Positions 26,621 to 36,090 of a DNA stretch of 64,000 nt are shown piece by piece (within the stretch, counting starts at the first letter, position 1; each line of letters begins with the position of its first letter). A program made the position numbers and the translations under genes. The stretch is from Flavobacterium croceum DSM 17960 (GTDB lineage: Bacteria > Bacteroidota > Bacteroidia > Flavobacteriales > Flavobacteriaceae). The notes under the pieces are model-generated. The model was not told where the DNA came from, searched no databases, and saw only the letters and a program-made list of their open reading frames with translations. The DNA lies in assembly GCF_002917885.1 (NCBI RefSeq), contig NZ_PQNY01000016.1, positions 1-64,000 of the forward strand, given 5' to 3'.

Positions 26621-28020
26621 TGAATCAAAGTAAAAAAGTAGTTACAGTTACCACTATTGTTATGGTAGTGTATATTTCGATTTCCTTTTTTTCAAGCGAA
26701 ATTGAATTGTTTTTTCCAAAATTTAAGAATATCAATTTATTGGCAGATATTGCCTATCACCCAAGAAAAGAAGCTAATAAGCAGCTTCAAAATTTTATCC
26801 CAAATACGTTTTCGGCAACAAATACATTTGAGTCTTATCAAAAAAAAGGAACTATTATAGGCTTTAATCAAGATTCTATAGAACCAGCTTTACCCAATGT
26901 AACACAAAAATTATTGCAATTGGAGGCAGGAAAACCAGTAAAATTAAGAATAGCTTGGTTTGGAGATAGTCAAATAGAGGGCGATTATATGACTCAAGAT
27001 TTGCGCAAAATGCTTAATAATCAGTTTAATCTTACGGGTAGCGTAGGTTTTATTCCGGTAAATTCGGTTTCACAAGATTTTAGAGCAACAGCTATTGTAA
27101 ATACTTCGGGTTATATAAAGTCGAACAATTTTAAACAACATACTTCTAACTCTCATTTATTTCTTTCTGGATATTCTTTTTTTGGAGGAGATTTTAGAAT
27201 GAATATGCTCGATAAAGTAAAACGAGATCCACAAGTTCCTTTGCAAAAATGGTTACTTTTTGGAAAAGGAGACACGTTACGAATAGCTTATAATGATTCT
27301 GTTTTTAAAGCATATCCTGCCACAAAGTATTTCAACAAAATATTACTCAATAGCAGTACAAACCAGTCGGTTAGTGTTCGGGTTTCTAGCTCGAGAACGC
27401 CTGTTTATGGTATAAGTTCTGAAACTAGTTCGGGTATAATTATAGATAATTATTCTTTTCGGGGAATTACAGGAATTGAGCTAAAGCAAATTTCTAATGC
27501 ATTATTAACCGAGTTAAGCAAAGAAAATTATTACGATTTAATTGTGTTTCAATATGGCGTTAATTTAATGTTTAAACCCGAAGAAACACATTTTACGCCG
27601 TATTACAAGCAAATGAAATCGGTTGTAAATAAGTTTAAAACGGCTATGCCTACTACAGATTTTTTAATGTTAAGTTGTTCAGATAGAGCATTTAACTATG
27701 GTGGAGAATGGAAAACAGCCGTAGGAATAGACTCTTTGGTTTACAACCAAGCAAAAATAGCCTTTGATACTAAAATTCCTTTTTACAATCTATATCAAAG
27801 TATGGGTGGTAACGGAACTATGGTGAAATATGTAGATAGTTTGCAGTATGCAGGTAAAGATTATATTCATTTCAATGTAAAAGGGTCTAAAAAGGTAGCC
27901 TATTATATTTTTAAAGCCATGATGAATGACTATAATAAAACAAAAATTAAGCATAAAAAAGAGCAAGCCAAAGCCAAAGCAGACTCAATAGCCAAAGCGA
28001 AACAAAAATCTAAAGCATGA
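26620..28020 (+). CDS. SGNH/GDSL-family hydrolase, membrane-anchored
   Basis: 466-aa protein with an N-terminal membrane anchor (VVTVTTIVMVVYISISFF) and an extracytoplasmic SGNH domain. It shows block I GDSQIEGD (catalytic Ser), a block III-like stretch (VFQYGVNLM) and block V DYIHFNVKGSKK with the catalytic His and Asp. The C-terminus is a Lys/Ala-rich tail. It overlaps the MBOAT gene by four bases (ATGA), so the two are coupled. Such pairs resemble the AlgI/AlgJ/AlgX and PatA/PatB systems that add or remove O-acetyl groups on extracellular glycans; the glycan is not identified. Confidence 0.85.
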   Translation: MNQSKKVVTVTTIVMVVYISISFFSSEIELFFPKFKNINLLADIAYHPRKEANKQLQNFIPNTFSATNTFESYQKKGTIIGFNQDSIEPALPNVTQKLLQLEAGKPVKLRIAWFGDSQIEGDYMTQDLRKMLNNQFNLTGSVGFIPVNSVSQDFRATAIVNTSGYIKSNNFKQHTSNSHLFLSGYSFFGGDFRMNMLDKVKRDPQVPLQKWLLFGKGDTLRIAYNDSVFKAYPATKYFNKILLNSSTNQSVSVRVSSSRTPVYGISSETSSGIIIDNYSFRGITGIELKQISNALLTELSKENYYDLIVFQYGVNLMFKPEETHFTPYYKQMKSVVNKFKTAMPTTDFLMLSCSDRAFNYGGEWKTAVGIDSLVYNQAKIAFDTKIPFYNLYQSMGGNGTMVKYVDSLQYAGKDYIHFNVKGSKKVAYYIFKAMMNDYNKTKIKHKKEQAKAKADSIAKAKQKSKA

Positions 28021-29495
28021 TACAAATAGATTGGAGTAATGTAGCGCAACAATTGTTGTATAATCCTAAAAATCCTTTGCTGTTCAACAATGGGTTTTTT
28101 GTGTTTTTCTTTTTCTTTTTTATACTATTTTATTATTTATTTAGAAATAATTATAGGCATAGAGCTATTATACTTACGCTGTTTTCGCTATATTTTTTTT
28201 ATAAAGCGAGTGGAGGTTTTGTAGTTATTGTAATATTATCTGCACTTTTTAATTACGGTATTTCTAAGTTTATTTATAAAGCTCCAAGTAAAACGGTAAA
28301 AAAGGTAGGGCTATGGATAAGCGTATTAGCCAATTTGGGAGTTTTGTTTTATTTTAAGTACACAGACTTTTTTATACAAACTATCAACGATATTGGACAT
28401 TTTAAGTTTCATTTGTTGCATATTTTATTACCTATTGGTATTTCTTTTTTTACGTTTGAAAACCTAAGTTATTGTATAGATATTTACCGAGAAGAAATTG
28501 AGCCCGAAGATAACGTGATAAATTATATGCTGTTTTTGGCTTTCTTTCCAAAATTGGTGATGGGGCCAATAGTAAGAGCAAAAGATTTTATTCCGCAATT
28601 AAAACAACCTTATGTAGTATCTCAAACCGATTTTTCAAAAGGATTTTATTTAATTGTATCTGGTTTAATAAAAAAGCTAATTATCTCTGATTATATTACT
28701 TTAAATCTAGTTAATTATGTATTTGATGGCCCCGCTTTGCACAACGGATTTGAGTGCTTAATGGCGCTGTATGGCTATGCAATTGTTATTTATTGTGATT
28801 TTTCGGGTTATAGTGATGTTGCTATTGGAATATCAAAATGGTTAGGCATTACAATACCCACCAACTTTTTATCGCCTTATCAAAGTAAATCTATTACAGA
28901 GTTTTGGCGTAGATGGCATATTTCGTTATCAAGTTGGCTTCGCGATTACTTGTACATATCGTTGGGAGGAAACAGAAAAGGGAAGTTAAGAACCCAAGTA
29001 AATTTGTTTTTAACGATGTTTTTGGGTGGTTTTTGGCATGGTGCAAGTTGGAATTTTATTATTTGGGGAAGCTTGCATGGCGTAGCATTAATTTTCAACA
29101 AATATTGGTCTCAATTTTTTGGAAAAATAGTTATATTACCTAAAATTGTATCGAATATCTTATACGGTATTATTACTTTTCATTTTGTAATATTTTGTTG
29201 GATATTTTTTAAATCGGCAAATTTGGTTATTGCTCAGCAGTATATACATCAAATAGTTTATCAATTTACGCTACAAGGCGCTGAAACGTTTCTTGCAAAT
29301 TATAAATATCCTTTGTTAATGATGCTACTGGGTTATGTATTGCATCTTATTCCAGATCGTATAGCAGACAAATGGATAGCCATACAAACTCGATTTTCTA
29401 TAGTCTATTATGTTGTTGTTTTGATGCTATTTATTGTTTTGTATGCTTTTTTTAAAAGTGCAGAAACAGTTTTTCCTATTTATTTACAGTTTTAA
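28017..29495 (+). CDS. MBOAT-family O-acyltransferase
   Basis: 492-aa polytopic membrane protein of the membrane-bound O-acyltransferase family, closest in pattern to alginate O-acetyltransferase AlgI. The signatures are the RRWHISLSSWLRDYLYISLGG region and GGFWHGASWNFIIWGSLHG, where the second His is the expected catalytic residue. It is thought to pass acyl groups across the inner membrane to a periplasmic partner, here probably the coupled SGNH protein. Its stop codon overlaps that of a convergent second SGNH gene on the other strand, with no terminator between. Confidence 0.92.
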   Translation: MIQIDWSNVAQQLLYNPKNPLLFNNGFFVFFFFFFILFYYLFRNNYRHRAIILTLFSLYFFYKASGGFVVIVILSALFNYGISKFIYKAPSKTVKKVGLWISVLANLGVLFYFKYTDFFIQTINDIGHFKFHLLHILLPIGISFFTFENLSYCIDIYREEIEPEDNVINYMLFLAFFPKLVMGPIVRAKDFIPQLKQPYVVSQTDFSKGFYLIVSGLIKKLIISDYITLNLVNYVFDGPALHNGFECLMALYGYAIVIYCDFSGYSDVAIGISKWLGITIPTNFLSPYQSKSITEFWRRWHISLSSWLRDYLYISLGGNRKGKLRTQVNLFLTMFLGGFWHGASWNFIIWGSLHGVALIFNKYWSQFFGKIVILPKIVSNILYGIITFHFVIFCWIFFKSANLVIAQQYIHQIVYQFTLQGAETFLANYKYPLLMMLLGYVLHLIPDRIADKWIAIQTRFSIVYYVVVLMLFIVLYAFFKSAETVFPIYLQF

Positions 29496-30697
29496 TTTTT
29501 CTCTAAAAAAGCATTCCATGAATTTGCAAAAGCGAGCAATAATAATTTTGCTTGTAAATCGTATCCTTTGTTTGTAAAATGAACCAAGTCTGTGTTGAGC
29601 CAATTGTTACCTTTCCATATAGATGCCCCATCAAGACCTTTTGAGGTATTAAACAAATCCCAATAAGCATAATTGTTGTTATTGCAAAATTTAATAAGTG
29701 TATTAGCAATCGATTGTACAGTAAAATTAGGTTGTGTTTTTCGATAATATGAAACAGGAGGTGTAGCAATAATAATAACAGCCTCTGGAGAAATAAACTT
29801 TAATTTAGTACAAACTTCGGTAACATTTTTTATGAATGTTTCCAAATTAACATTGGGGTCTTGTGCTTCATTTGTTCCTAATGAAATAATGTAACAATCA
29901 GCTTTTAAAGCAGGAAGTTGCTCCCAAAACAAATTGGTTCTATTGTAATCTAAATAACGAGCACTATTGGCACCAATTGCATCATAGATAATTCCGCCGT
30001 TGTTTTTTTCAAGTGAAGTGCCATAATATCGAATAGAATCGTTGGCAGAAAGTTTTATAGTAATACTGCTGGTTTCTCTATGCAAATTAAATGAATTAAC
30101 ACCTGTATTTTGTTTATAACAATGCAAATCATTTTCCATGATATTGTAACTCAAATCTATTTCATTTACAGCTTTGTTGGTAAATACAGTTATTTTGTCA
30201 AAAGTATCTTCATTGCGAAGTTTTAAATTAAAACCTGCAATTAAATCGTTGGTTTGCATTACAAATGCTGCTACACCACACGGATTTAAAGTGTCTTTTT
30301 TTGTAATTCTATGGCCTGTCCAATAATTTTTTGATGTATAAATAGCATCTCCCGTACCATTACTTCTTACTAAAGGCAGAGGAAAAAGTAAACCTCTACC
30401 TGCATTTCCAAATTGTTTTTGAAATTCTTTACGCACCACAGATGTCATTAAATCGGCTTGAATATGCGAATCTCCAATATGAACAATTCTTATTTTTTCG
30501 TTGCTTTTAAACTTTTTTTGTAACAAAAGCTTCGCAAAAAGAGGATCTAGAGTTGTAGCGTTATTAAAGTTGTTGTTTTCTAAATTAAGTTGTTTAACCA
30601 CATCGTTGTCTAGTGCAGGTAAAACCCATACAAGATTTTCTTGAGCTTTTATATTTTGAAAAAGCAAACAAAAAAGAACAACGATATATTTATACAT
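29492..30697 (-). CDS. Second SGNH/GDSL-family hydrolase, secreted
   Basis: 401 aa with a signal peptide (IVVLFCLLFQNIKAQ) and an SGNH domain: block I IVHIGDSHIQADLM (catalytic Ser), SLGTNEA for block III (Asn), and DLVHFTNKGYD with the catalytic Asp and His. It differs from the first SGNH protein by having a cleavable signal instead of an anchor. It converges on the MBOAT gene and shares overlapping stop codons with it. It is likely a carbohydrate esterase or O-acetyltransferase of the same modification pathway; direct proof is not in the sequence. Confidence 0.85.
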   Translation of the reverse strand: MYKYIVVLFCLLFQNIKAQENLVWVLPALDNDVVKQLNLENNNFNNATTLDPLFAKLLLQKKFKSNEKIRIVHIGDSHIQADLMTSVVRKEFQKQFGNAGRGLLFPLPLVRSNGTGDAIYTSKNYWTGHRITKKDTLNPCGVAAFVMQTNDLIAGFNLKLRNEDTFDKITVFTNKAVNEIDLSYNIMENDLHCYKQNTGVNSFNLHRETSSITIKLSANDSIRYYGTSLEKNNGGIIYDAIGANSARYLDYNRTNLFWEQLPALKADCYIISLGTNEAQDPNVNLETFIKNVTEVCTKLKFISPEAVIIIATPPVSYYRKTQPNFTVQSIANTLIKFCNNNNYAYWDLFNTSKGLDGASIWKGNNWLNTDLVHFTNKGYDLQAKLLLLAFANSWNAFLEKN

Positions 30698-30811
30698 TTA
30701 TAATTTATTGAAGTGCCAAAAATAAGCATTATTGCAAACTAAAGAAACCAATAGCGTTTGTAAAGTTTTGTTAATTTGTAGGTGTTAAAGCTATTGCAAA
30801 TAGTTTAAAAC

Positions 30812-30843
30812 AAAAAAACCGTAATAGTGTTACATTACGGTTT
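30812..30843 (-). terminator. Terminator of pyk
   Basis: AAACCGTAAT (30816-30825) and ATTACGGTTT (30834-30843) form a 10-bp stem. On the minus strand it is followed by a T run (complement of 30812-30818), 20 bases after the pyk stop. Confidence 0.85.
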
Positions 30844-30863
30844 GATGACGTGTTCGTTATATT

Positions 30864-32294
30864 TTATTCTACTTCAGAAACTCGGAGAGTATTTACCATT
30901 CCTTTATCTGAAACAGGCATTGCGGCAAGGTTGATAATCATATCGCCTTTTTTCACATAGCCTTTTGCTTTTGCAATTTCATTAATTTGAATAATAGTAT
31001 CATCTGTACTTACAAGCTCGTCATAATAAAACGCATTTACACCCCAAAGTAAATTGAGTTGAGTAAGGATTCTTTTATTTGATGTGTATACTAGTATGTG
31101 CGCTTTTGGTCTCCAAGCCGAAATTTGAAAAGCAGTATAGCCACTATTGGTTAGAGTAGAAATGGTTTTTGCATGAATTTCATTAGCCATTATCGCCGCA
31201 TGATAGCAAATAGATTTTGTTATAAATCTTTTGGTACGTACTTGTGGAGGGTCTTGTGGTACATGAATTAGTGGAGAATCTTCTACGGCTTCAATAATTT
31301 GAGTCATTTTTTCAATAACTTGTACTGGATAATTACCTACAGAGGTTTCTCCAGATAGCATTACAGCATCGGCGCCATCCATAACCGAGTTGGCAACATC
31401 ATTTACTTCTGCTCGAGTTGGAGTAAGACTTGTAATCATGGTTTCCATCATTTGTGTTGCCACAATTACAGGTATACGTGCTGTTTTGGCTCTTTGTATG
31501 AGTTTTTTCTGAATTAAAGGCACTTCGTGTGCTGGAATTTCAACACCCAAATCACCACGTGCTACCATTAATCCGTCACAAAAAGCTACAATTTTATCAA
31601 TGTTTTCTACAGCTTCTGGTTTTTCTATTTTAGCTACAATTGGAATTTTATGGTCTGAATTTTTAGCTATTAAATCTTGTAATTCTTCTAAGTCTACAGG
31701 TGTTCTTACAAACGAAAGAGCTATCCAATCTACTTTATTTTCTATAGCAAAAAGAGCATCTTTGATGTCTTTTTTAGTCAGTGCAGGCAAAGACACTTTG
31801 GTATTAGGTAAATTAACTCCTTTTTTTGATTTTAAAGGCCCGCCTTGAATAACCTTTGCTTTTACTTCGTTGGTTTTGTCTGTTTCAATTACTTCAAATA
31901 TAAGTTTTCCATCGTCTAGCAAGATGCGTTCTCCTGCGTTTACATCGTTTGGAAAAGCTTTATAGTTCATATACACACGGTCTTTGGTGCCGGGTATATC
32001 TTCTGCGGTTTGAAACGTAATTACATCGCCTGGGTTTACAATTACATCTTCTTTCATAACCCCTACACGAAGTTTAGGCCCTTGTAAGTCGGCTAATATA
32101 GCAGTAGTGTAACCATATTGATTATTTAATTCTCTTATAATATCAATGCGCTCTTTAACATCGGTATAATCTGCATGAGAAAAATTTATTCTAAACACAT
32201 TTACACCAGCATCTATCATATCTTTAATTACTTCTTTGGTGCTACATGCCGGCCCCAGTGTGGCTACAATTTTTGTTTTCTTTCTAGTAGGCAT
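30864..32294 (-). CDS. pyk: Pyruvate kinase
   Basis: Final glycolytic enzyme, making ATP and pyruvate from phosphoenolpyruvate. The 476-aa protein has the N-terminal KIVATLGPACST and NVFRINFSHAD, the active-site signature region (PIVAKIEKPEAVENI, then VARGDLGVEIP), VIVATQMMETMI, and a C-terminal allosteric domain (YTAFQISAWRPKAHILVYTSN). It is preceded on the same strand by the IPExxxVDY gene five bases away, so the two are probably co-transcribed. Confidence 0.98.
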   Translation of the reverse strand: MPTRKKTKIVATLGPACSTKEVIKDMIDAGVNVFRINFSHADYTDVKERIDIIRELNNQYGYTTAILADLQGPKLRVGVMKEDVIVNPGDVITFQTAEDIPGTKDRVYMNYKAFPNDVNAGERILLDDGKLIFEVIETDKTNEVKAKVIQGGPLKSKKGVNLPNTKVSLPALTKKDIKDALFAIENKVDWIALSFVRTPVDLEELQDLIAKNSDHKIPIVAKIEKPEAVENIDKIVAFCDGLMVARGDLGVEIPAHEVPLIQKKLIQRAKTARIPVIVATQMMETMITSLTPTRAEVNDVANSVMDGADAVMLSGETSVGNYPVQVIEKMTQIIEAVEDSPLIHVPQDPPQVRTKRFITKSICYHAAIMANEIHAKTISTLTNSGYTAFQISAWRPKAHILVYTSNKRILTQLNLLWGVNAFYYDELVSTDDTIIQINEIAKAKGYVKKGDMIINLAAMPVSDKGMVNTLRVSEVE

Positions 32295-32299
32295 TGTTT

Positions 32300-32794
32300 T
32301 TAAAATATTAAATTGTTTTTATTTTTTATACTATTGGTATCTATGTTGTAAACCAAGCTTATTTTTTCTATGGTTTTGAGTTTTTTTAGGGTTTCTATAA
32401 ATAAATTCTCTTGTTCTGTAAGATTTTCTATTTTTAAAAAATAATCTACTTTTTTCAATTCTGGCAATAAATAGATGGTTGTTTCAATGGCTTGTAGGTT
32501 TTCTGAAAAAAGGTTATTCAACGGTTTTTCTTCTGGTTGAATAACAATTTCATTTTTATTTTGTACCAAATTCCAAGTTACATATTGCTCTTTGTCGTGA
32601 AAACTATACAACGAAAAAGAACTTTGATTTTCTTTTACTTGTATATGTATATCTTCTTCTTGTTTTTGTAATTGTACACCAAGATATTTATTTAAAAAAT
32701 ACGCTAACCTATAGTCTTCCAATGTAGTGTGAATGGCAATTAATAGATAGTCATTTTCTTCAAAGTCATCAATATGTAATTTTATGGTACCCAT
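32300..32794 (-). CDS. IPExxxVDY family protein
   Basis: 164-aa protein of a Bacteroidota-specific family named for a motif seen here as LPELKKVDYFLKIE (residues about 112-125). It has no signal peptide and no recognisable catalytic motif, so it is predicted cytoplasmic. It sits between rnc and pyk on the same strand, with a five-base gap to pyk. Function unknown. Confidence 0.85.
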   Translation of the reverse strand: MGTIKLHIDDFEENDYLLIAIHTTLEDYRLAYFLNKYLGVQLQKQEEDIHIQVKENQSSFSLYSFHDKEQYVTWNLVQNKNEIVIQPEEKPLNNLFSENLQAIETTIYLLPELKKVDYFLKIENLTEQENLFIETLKKLKTIEKISLVYNIDTNSIKNKNNLIF

Positions 32795-32888
32795 AATTAA
32801 AAACGGCTGTAAAGATAAGACTTATAGCAGTACTTTTTTGAAGTTGGTTTTAGTTTAACGATAATTTATTAACTAAAACGTTGTAGCT

Positions 32889-33641
32889 TTATGAATTGTT
32901 TTTTGAATTAATTTTTTCCTGAAAAACAAAATAAGCTCTTTTTGAAGCAATTTCTTCGGCCTTCTTTTTTGAAGTGGCTCTTGCTTTTGCTACAGTTTTG
33001 CCATCAATGTTGAGTTTTACACCAAAATATTTTTGACCATCGTTTCCATTATCATCAAAAACATCGTAGTTAAAGTGTTTTTTTTCTTTTTGACACCATT
33101 CTATCAATAGACTTTTATAACTTATTACTTTGCCTTCGAGTCTTTCAATATCTACATAAGGTTCAATTACTTTTTGATGTATAAATTGCTCGCAAAATCC
33201 GTAGCCTCGATCTAAGTAGATAGCACCTACTAGTGCTTCAAAAATATTGCCATGTATATTTTCTCCAAAATGTTGAGTGGGTACTTTACTTTCTACCAAT
33301 TTTACCAAATTCAAATCTTTTCCCAACTCGTTTAAGTGTTCTCTACTCACAATTTTAGAACGCATTTTGGTTAAATATCCTTCGTCTCCATTGGGCACTT
33401 CTTTGTACAAATGTGAAGCAATTACAGAACCTAGCATGGCATCTCCTAAAAACTCCAATCTCTCGTAGTTTAAAGCATAACCTAAATTGTCTACTTTATT
33501 TGAAGATCTATGTGTAAAAGCTTTTTTGTAGTTTTCTATATTGATAGGTTCAAAACCTAAAATTTTTTTAACTTCTATAAAAAAATTCCCGCCTTCTTGA
33601 GGACGGGAATTTTTTGTAAATATTTTCTTAAATAAATTCAT
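32889..33641 (-). CDS. rnc: Ribonuclease III
   Basis: Double-stranded RNA endonuclease for rRNA and other RNA processing. The 250-aa protein has the nuclease signature ERLEFLGDAML (acidic metal ligands), a second acidic site in NIFEALVGAIYLDRG, and a C-terminal double-stranded RNA-binding domain (YKSLLIEWCQKEKKHFNY through AKARATSKKKAEEIASKRAY). It lies seven bases downstream of fabF. In type II CRISPR systems the host RNase III cuts the tracrRNA:pre-crRNA duplex, so this gene may serve the locus at the left of the window, although II-C systems can work without it. Confidence 0.97.
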   Translation of the reverse strand: MNLFKKIFTKNSRPQEGGNFFIEVKKILGFEPINIENYKKAFTHRSSNKVDNLGYALNYERLEFLGDAMLGSVIASHLYKEVPNGDEGYLTKMRSKIVSREHLNELGKDLNLVKLVESKVPTQHFGENIHGNIFEALVGAIYLDRGYGFCEQFIHQKVIEPYVDIERLEGKVISYKSLLIEWCQKEKKHFNYDVFDDNGNDGQKYFGVKLNIDGKTVAKARATSKKKAEEIASKRAYFVFQEKINSKNNS

Positions 33642-33648
33642 TATACGA

Positions 33649-34902
33649 TTATGAATCTAATTTTTTAAATAATACACAAGCGTTATGACCACCAAAACCA
33701 AAAGTGTTGCTCATGGCTACTTTAATATCTCTTTTTTGTGCTTGGTTTAGGGTAAGGTTTAAGCTTGGGTCTATGTTTTCGTCTACTACACTATGATTAA
33801 TAGTAGGAGGAACTATTCCGTGTTTCATAGCCAAGATAACAGCTATAGATTCTATAGCTCCTGCCGCACCAAGTAAATGACCTGTCATAGATTTGGTCGA
33901 ATTTATGTTGATATTCTTAGCATGATTTCCAAAAACATGGCTAATGGCTTTTAGCTCTGCAACATCACCAAGAGGCGTAGAAGTACCATGGGTATTGATG
34001 TGGTCTACCGCATCTGGAGCCAATCCAGCGTCGCGAAGCGTGTTTTCCATTACAGCAATAACCCCAATTCCCTCTGGATGTGGTGCTGTAAGATGGTAAG
34101 CATCAGAAGATAATCCGCCACCGCCTATTTCACAATATATTTTTGCTCCTCTAGCTTTAGCATGTTCATACTCTTCCAATACAATAGCACCAGCACCTTC
34201 ACCTAATACAAAACCATCGCGAGTAGCATCAAATGGGCGAGAGGCTGTTTCTGGACTTTCATTTCTAGTAGATAAAGCATGCATAGAGTTAAAACCTCCC
34301 ATACCTGCAATGGTTACTGCAGCTTCAGAACCTCCAGTAATAATTACATCACACATTCCTAAACGGATATAATTGAAAGCATCAATCATCGCATTGGCAG
34401 AAGATGCACAAGCAGAAACGGTGGTATAATTAGGTCCCATATACCCATTGCGCATAGAAATATGAGCTGGGGCAATATCGGCTATCATTTTTGGTATAAA
34501 AAAAGGATTAAATTTTGGAGTACCATCACCTTTTGCATAGTACATTACTTCTTCTTGAAAGGTTTCCAATCCGCCAATTCCTGCACCCCAAATAACACCA
34601 ACTCTGTTTTTATTTACATTTTCTAATGTTATTTCTGCATCTTTTATGGCTTCATCGCTGGCTACTATAGCGTAACGTGCAAATTTATCAAGCCTACGAA
34701 CTTCTTTTTTATCTATAAAATCTTCTGCATTGAAGTTTTTAAGTTCACATGCAAATTTAGTTTTATGTTTTTCAGTATCATAGTAAGTAATAGGAGCCGC
34801 ACCACTTTTTCCGTTTACCAGAGCATTCCAATATTCTTCAACAGTGTTTCCTATGGGAGTTAGCGCTCCTAAACCTGTTACAACAACACGTTTTAATTGC
34901 AT
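33649..34902 (-). CDS. fabF: Beta-ketoacyl-ACP synthase II
   Basis: Condensing enzyme of fatty acid elongation, using malonyl-ACP. The 417-aa thiolase-fold protein has the catalytic Cys in VSACASSANAM and the two active-site histidines in NTHGTSTPLGD and GHLLGAAGAIE, plus the N-terminal RVVVTGLGALTPIG. It is downstream of acpP, its carrier protein, but a terminator at 35031-35061 stands between them. The rnc start follows closely, as in many bacteria. Confidence 0.98.
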   Translation of the reverse strand: MQLKRVVVTGLGALTPIGNTVEEYWNALVNGKSGAAPITYYDTEKHKTKFACELKNFNAEDFIDKKEVRRLDKFARYAIVASDEAIKDAEITLENVNKNRVGVIWGAGIGGLETFQEEVMYYAKGDGTPKFNPFFIPKMIADIAPAHISMRNGYMGPNYTTVSACASSANAMIDAFNYIRLGMCDVIITGGSEAAVTIAGMGGFNSMHALSTRNESPETASRPFDATRDGFVLGEGAGAIVLEEYEHAKARGAKIYCEIGGGGLSSDAYHLTAPHPEGIGVIAVMENTLRDAGLAPDAVDHINTHGTSTPLGDVAELKAISHVFGNHAKNININSTKSMTGHLLGAAGAIESIAVILAMKHGIVPPTINHSVVDENIDPSLNLTLNQAQKRDIKVAMSNTFGFGGHNACVLFKKLDS

Positions 34903-35030
34903 AAATAGTTCTTTTAGTTTGTTTTATATAAATAATACCCAAGCATCTTTAAACAAAAAAGAAACAAGGGTATTTTCAATATAGTGTGATTGAAAATTCA
35001 ATCAAAAATAGACAATTTTTTTAGAATAAT

Positions 35031-35061
35031 AAAAAACCCGCATGCAAAGTATGCACACGGG
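35031..35061 (-). terminator. Terminator or attenuator after acpP
   Basis: On the minus strand, CCCGTGTGCA and TGCATGCGGG (35061-35052 and 35046-35037) form a 10-bp stem with two G-T pairs, followed by a T run (35036-35031). It lies between acpP and fabF, which share a strand. Confidence 0.7.
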
Positions 35062-35073
35062 ATAATCTTTTTA

Positions 35074-35310
35074 TTATTTTTTTGCTTCTTCGATGTAAGA
35101 AATTGCTTGACCTACAGTAGCAATGTTTTCTGCTTGATCATCTGGAATTTGAATATCAAATTCTTTTTCGAACTCCATAATAAGCTCAACAGTGTCTAAT
35201 GAATCAGCTCCTAAATCGTTAGTGAAGCTTGCTTCTGTTACAACTTCGTTTTCGTCAACGCCTAGTTTGTCTACGATAATCGCTTTAACTCTTGATGCAA
35301 TGTCTGACAT
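35074..35310 (-). CDS. acpP: Acyl carrier protein
   Basis: 78-aa acidic four-helix carrier of fatty acyl chains. The phosphopantetheine attachment serine is in the invariant [20 protein letters not shown]. It is upstream of fabF on the same strand and has its own strong promoter and terminator, which fits the high level needed relative to the synthase. Confidence 0.98.
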   Translation of the reverse strand: MSDIASRVKAIIVDKLGVDENEVVTEASFTNDLGADSLDTVELIMEFEKEFDIQIPDDQAENIATVGQAISYIEEAKK

Positions 35311-35341
35311 AATTTCTAAATTTTAATTTTTAATTTGTTGG

Positions 35342-35370
35342 CAAAAATAAAAAACTTTATTTTATTTCAA
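35342..35370 (-). promoter_or_regulatory. acpP promoter
   Basis: On the minus strand, TTG (35370-35368), an 18-base spacer and TATTTTTG (35349-35342) match the Bacteroidota consensus and lie about 32 bases before the acpP ATG. Confidence 0.6.
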
Positions 35371-35505
35371 CATTTTGGTTAATAAATGTTAGTACGAAAA
35401 TAGAAAATTATTTTTAGAATAGATTCAAATATGTATAAATTATGTCATTTATTATTCTTTTTTTTGTGACTGATATTGATTAGTGTAATACGAATTACGG
35501 TTGAA

Positions 35506-36075
35506 ATGAATAATCTTGTACTATTTGCCTCTGGCTCTGGAAGTAATGCCGAAAAAATTATGCAATACTTTAAAAATAATGAACATACTCGCGTAGCTGC
35601 GGTATGCTCTAACAATCCTAATGCCAAAGTATTGGAAAGAGCACAAAAATTTAATATTCCGACATTTGTTTTTTCTAAAAAACAGTTGGAAGAAGGAGAA
35701 GTTTTAAATTTACTAGCTCCTTTTTCTCCAAATTTACTAGTGTTAGCAGGTTTTTTGCTTAAAATTCCTGATAATATTATACAGCACTATCCGAATAAAA
35801 TTATTAACATTCATCCAGCTTTGTTGCCAAAATATGGGGGTAAAGGTATGTATGGAACTAATGTACACAAAGCCGTTTGGGATAATAAAGAGCCTGAAAC
35901 AGGCATTACTATACATTATGTAAATGAAAATTATGATGAGGGCAATATTATTTTTCAAAAATCGGTAGCAATACAAAATTGTACAAGTGCAGAAATGATT
36001 GCCCATAAAGTTCTAGAATTGGAACATCAGTATTTTTCAACGGTTATAGAACAACTATTAAAAAACCAAGAATAA
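35506..36075 (+). CDS. purN: Phosphoribosylglycinamide formyltransferase
   Basis: Transfers a formyl group from 10-formyltetrahydrofolate to GAR in purine synthesis. The 189-aa protein shows FASGSGSNAEKIMQYF (phosphate loop) near the start and the catalytic Asn-His region INIHPALLPKYGGKGMYG, with GITIHYVNENYDEGNII (catalytic Asp). ATG 35506 is used instead of an upstream TTG because the family starts just before the phosphate loop. It is divergent from acpP; rnhA follows 15 bases downstream. Confidence 0.96.
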   Translation: MNNLVLFASGSGSNAEKIMQYFKNNEHTRVAAVCSNNPNAKVLERAQKFNIPTFVFSKKQLEEGEVLNLLAPFSPNLLVLAGFLLKIPDNIIQHYPNKIINIHPALLPKYGGKGMYGTNVHKAVWDNKEPETGITIHYVNENYDEGNIIFQKSVAIQNCTSAEMIAHKVLELEHQYFSTVIEQLLKNQE

Positions 36076-36090
36076 TTTATTTTTATTTTA

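Noticed and set aside
35476..35505. Upstream TTG start for purN
   Set aside because: It adds ten residues before the phosphate-loop strand and has no support; the ATG at 35506 fits the family.
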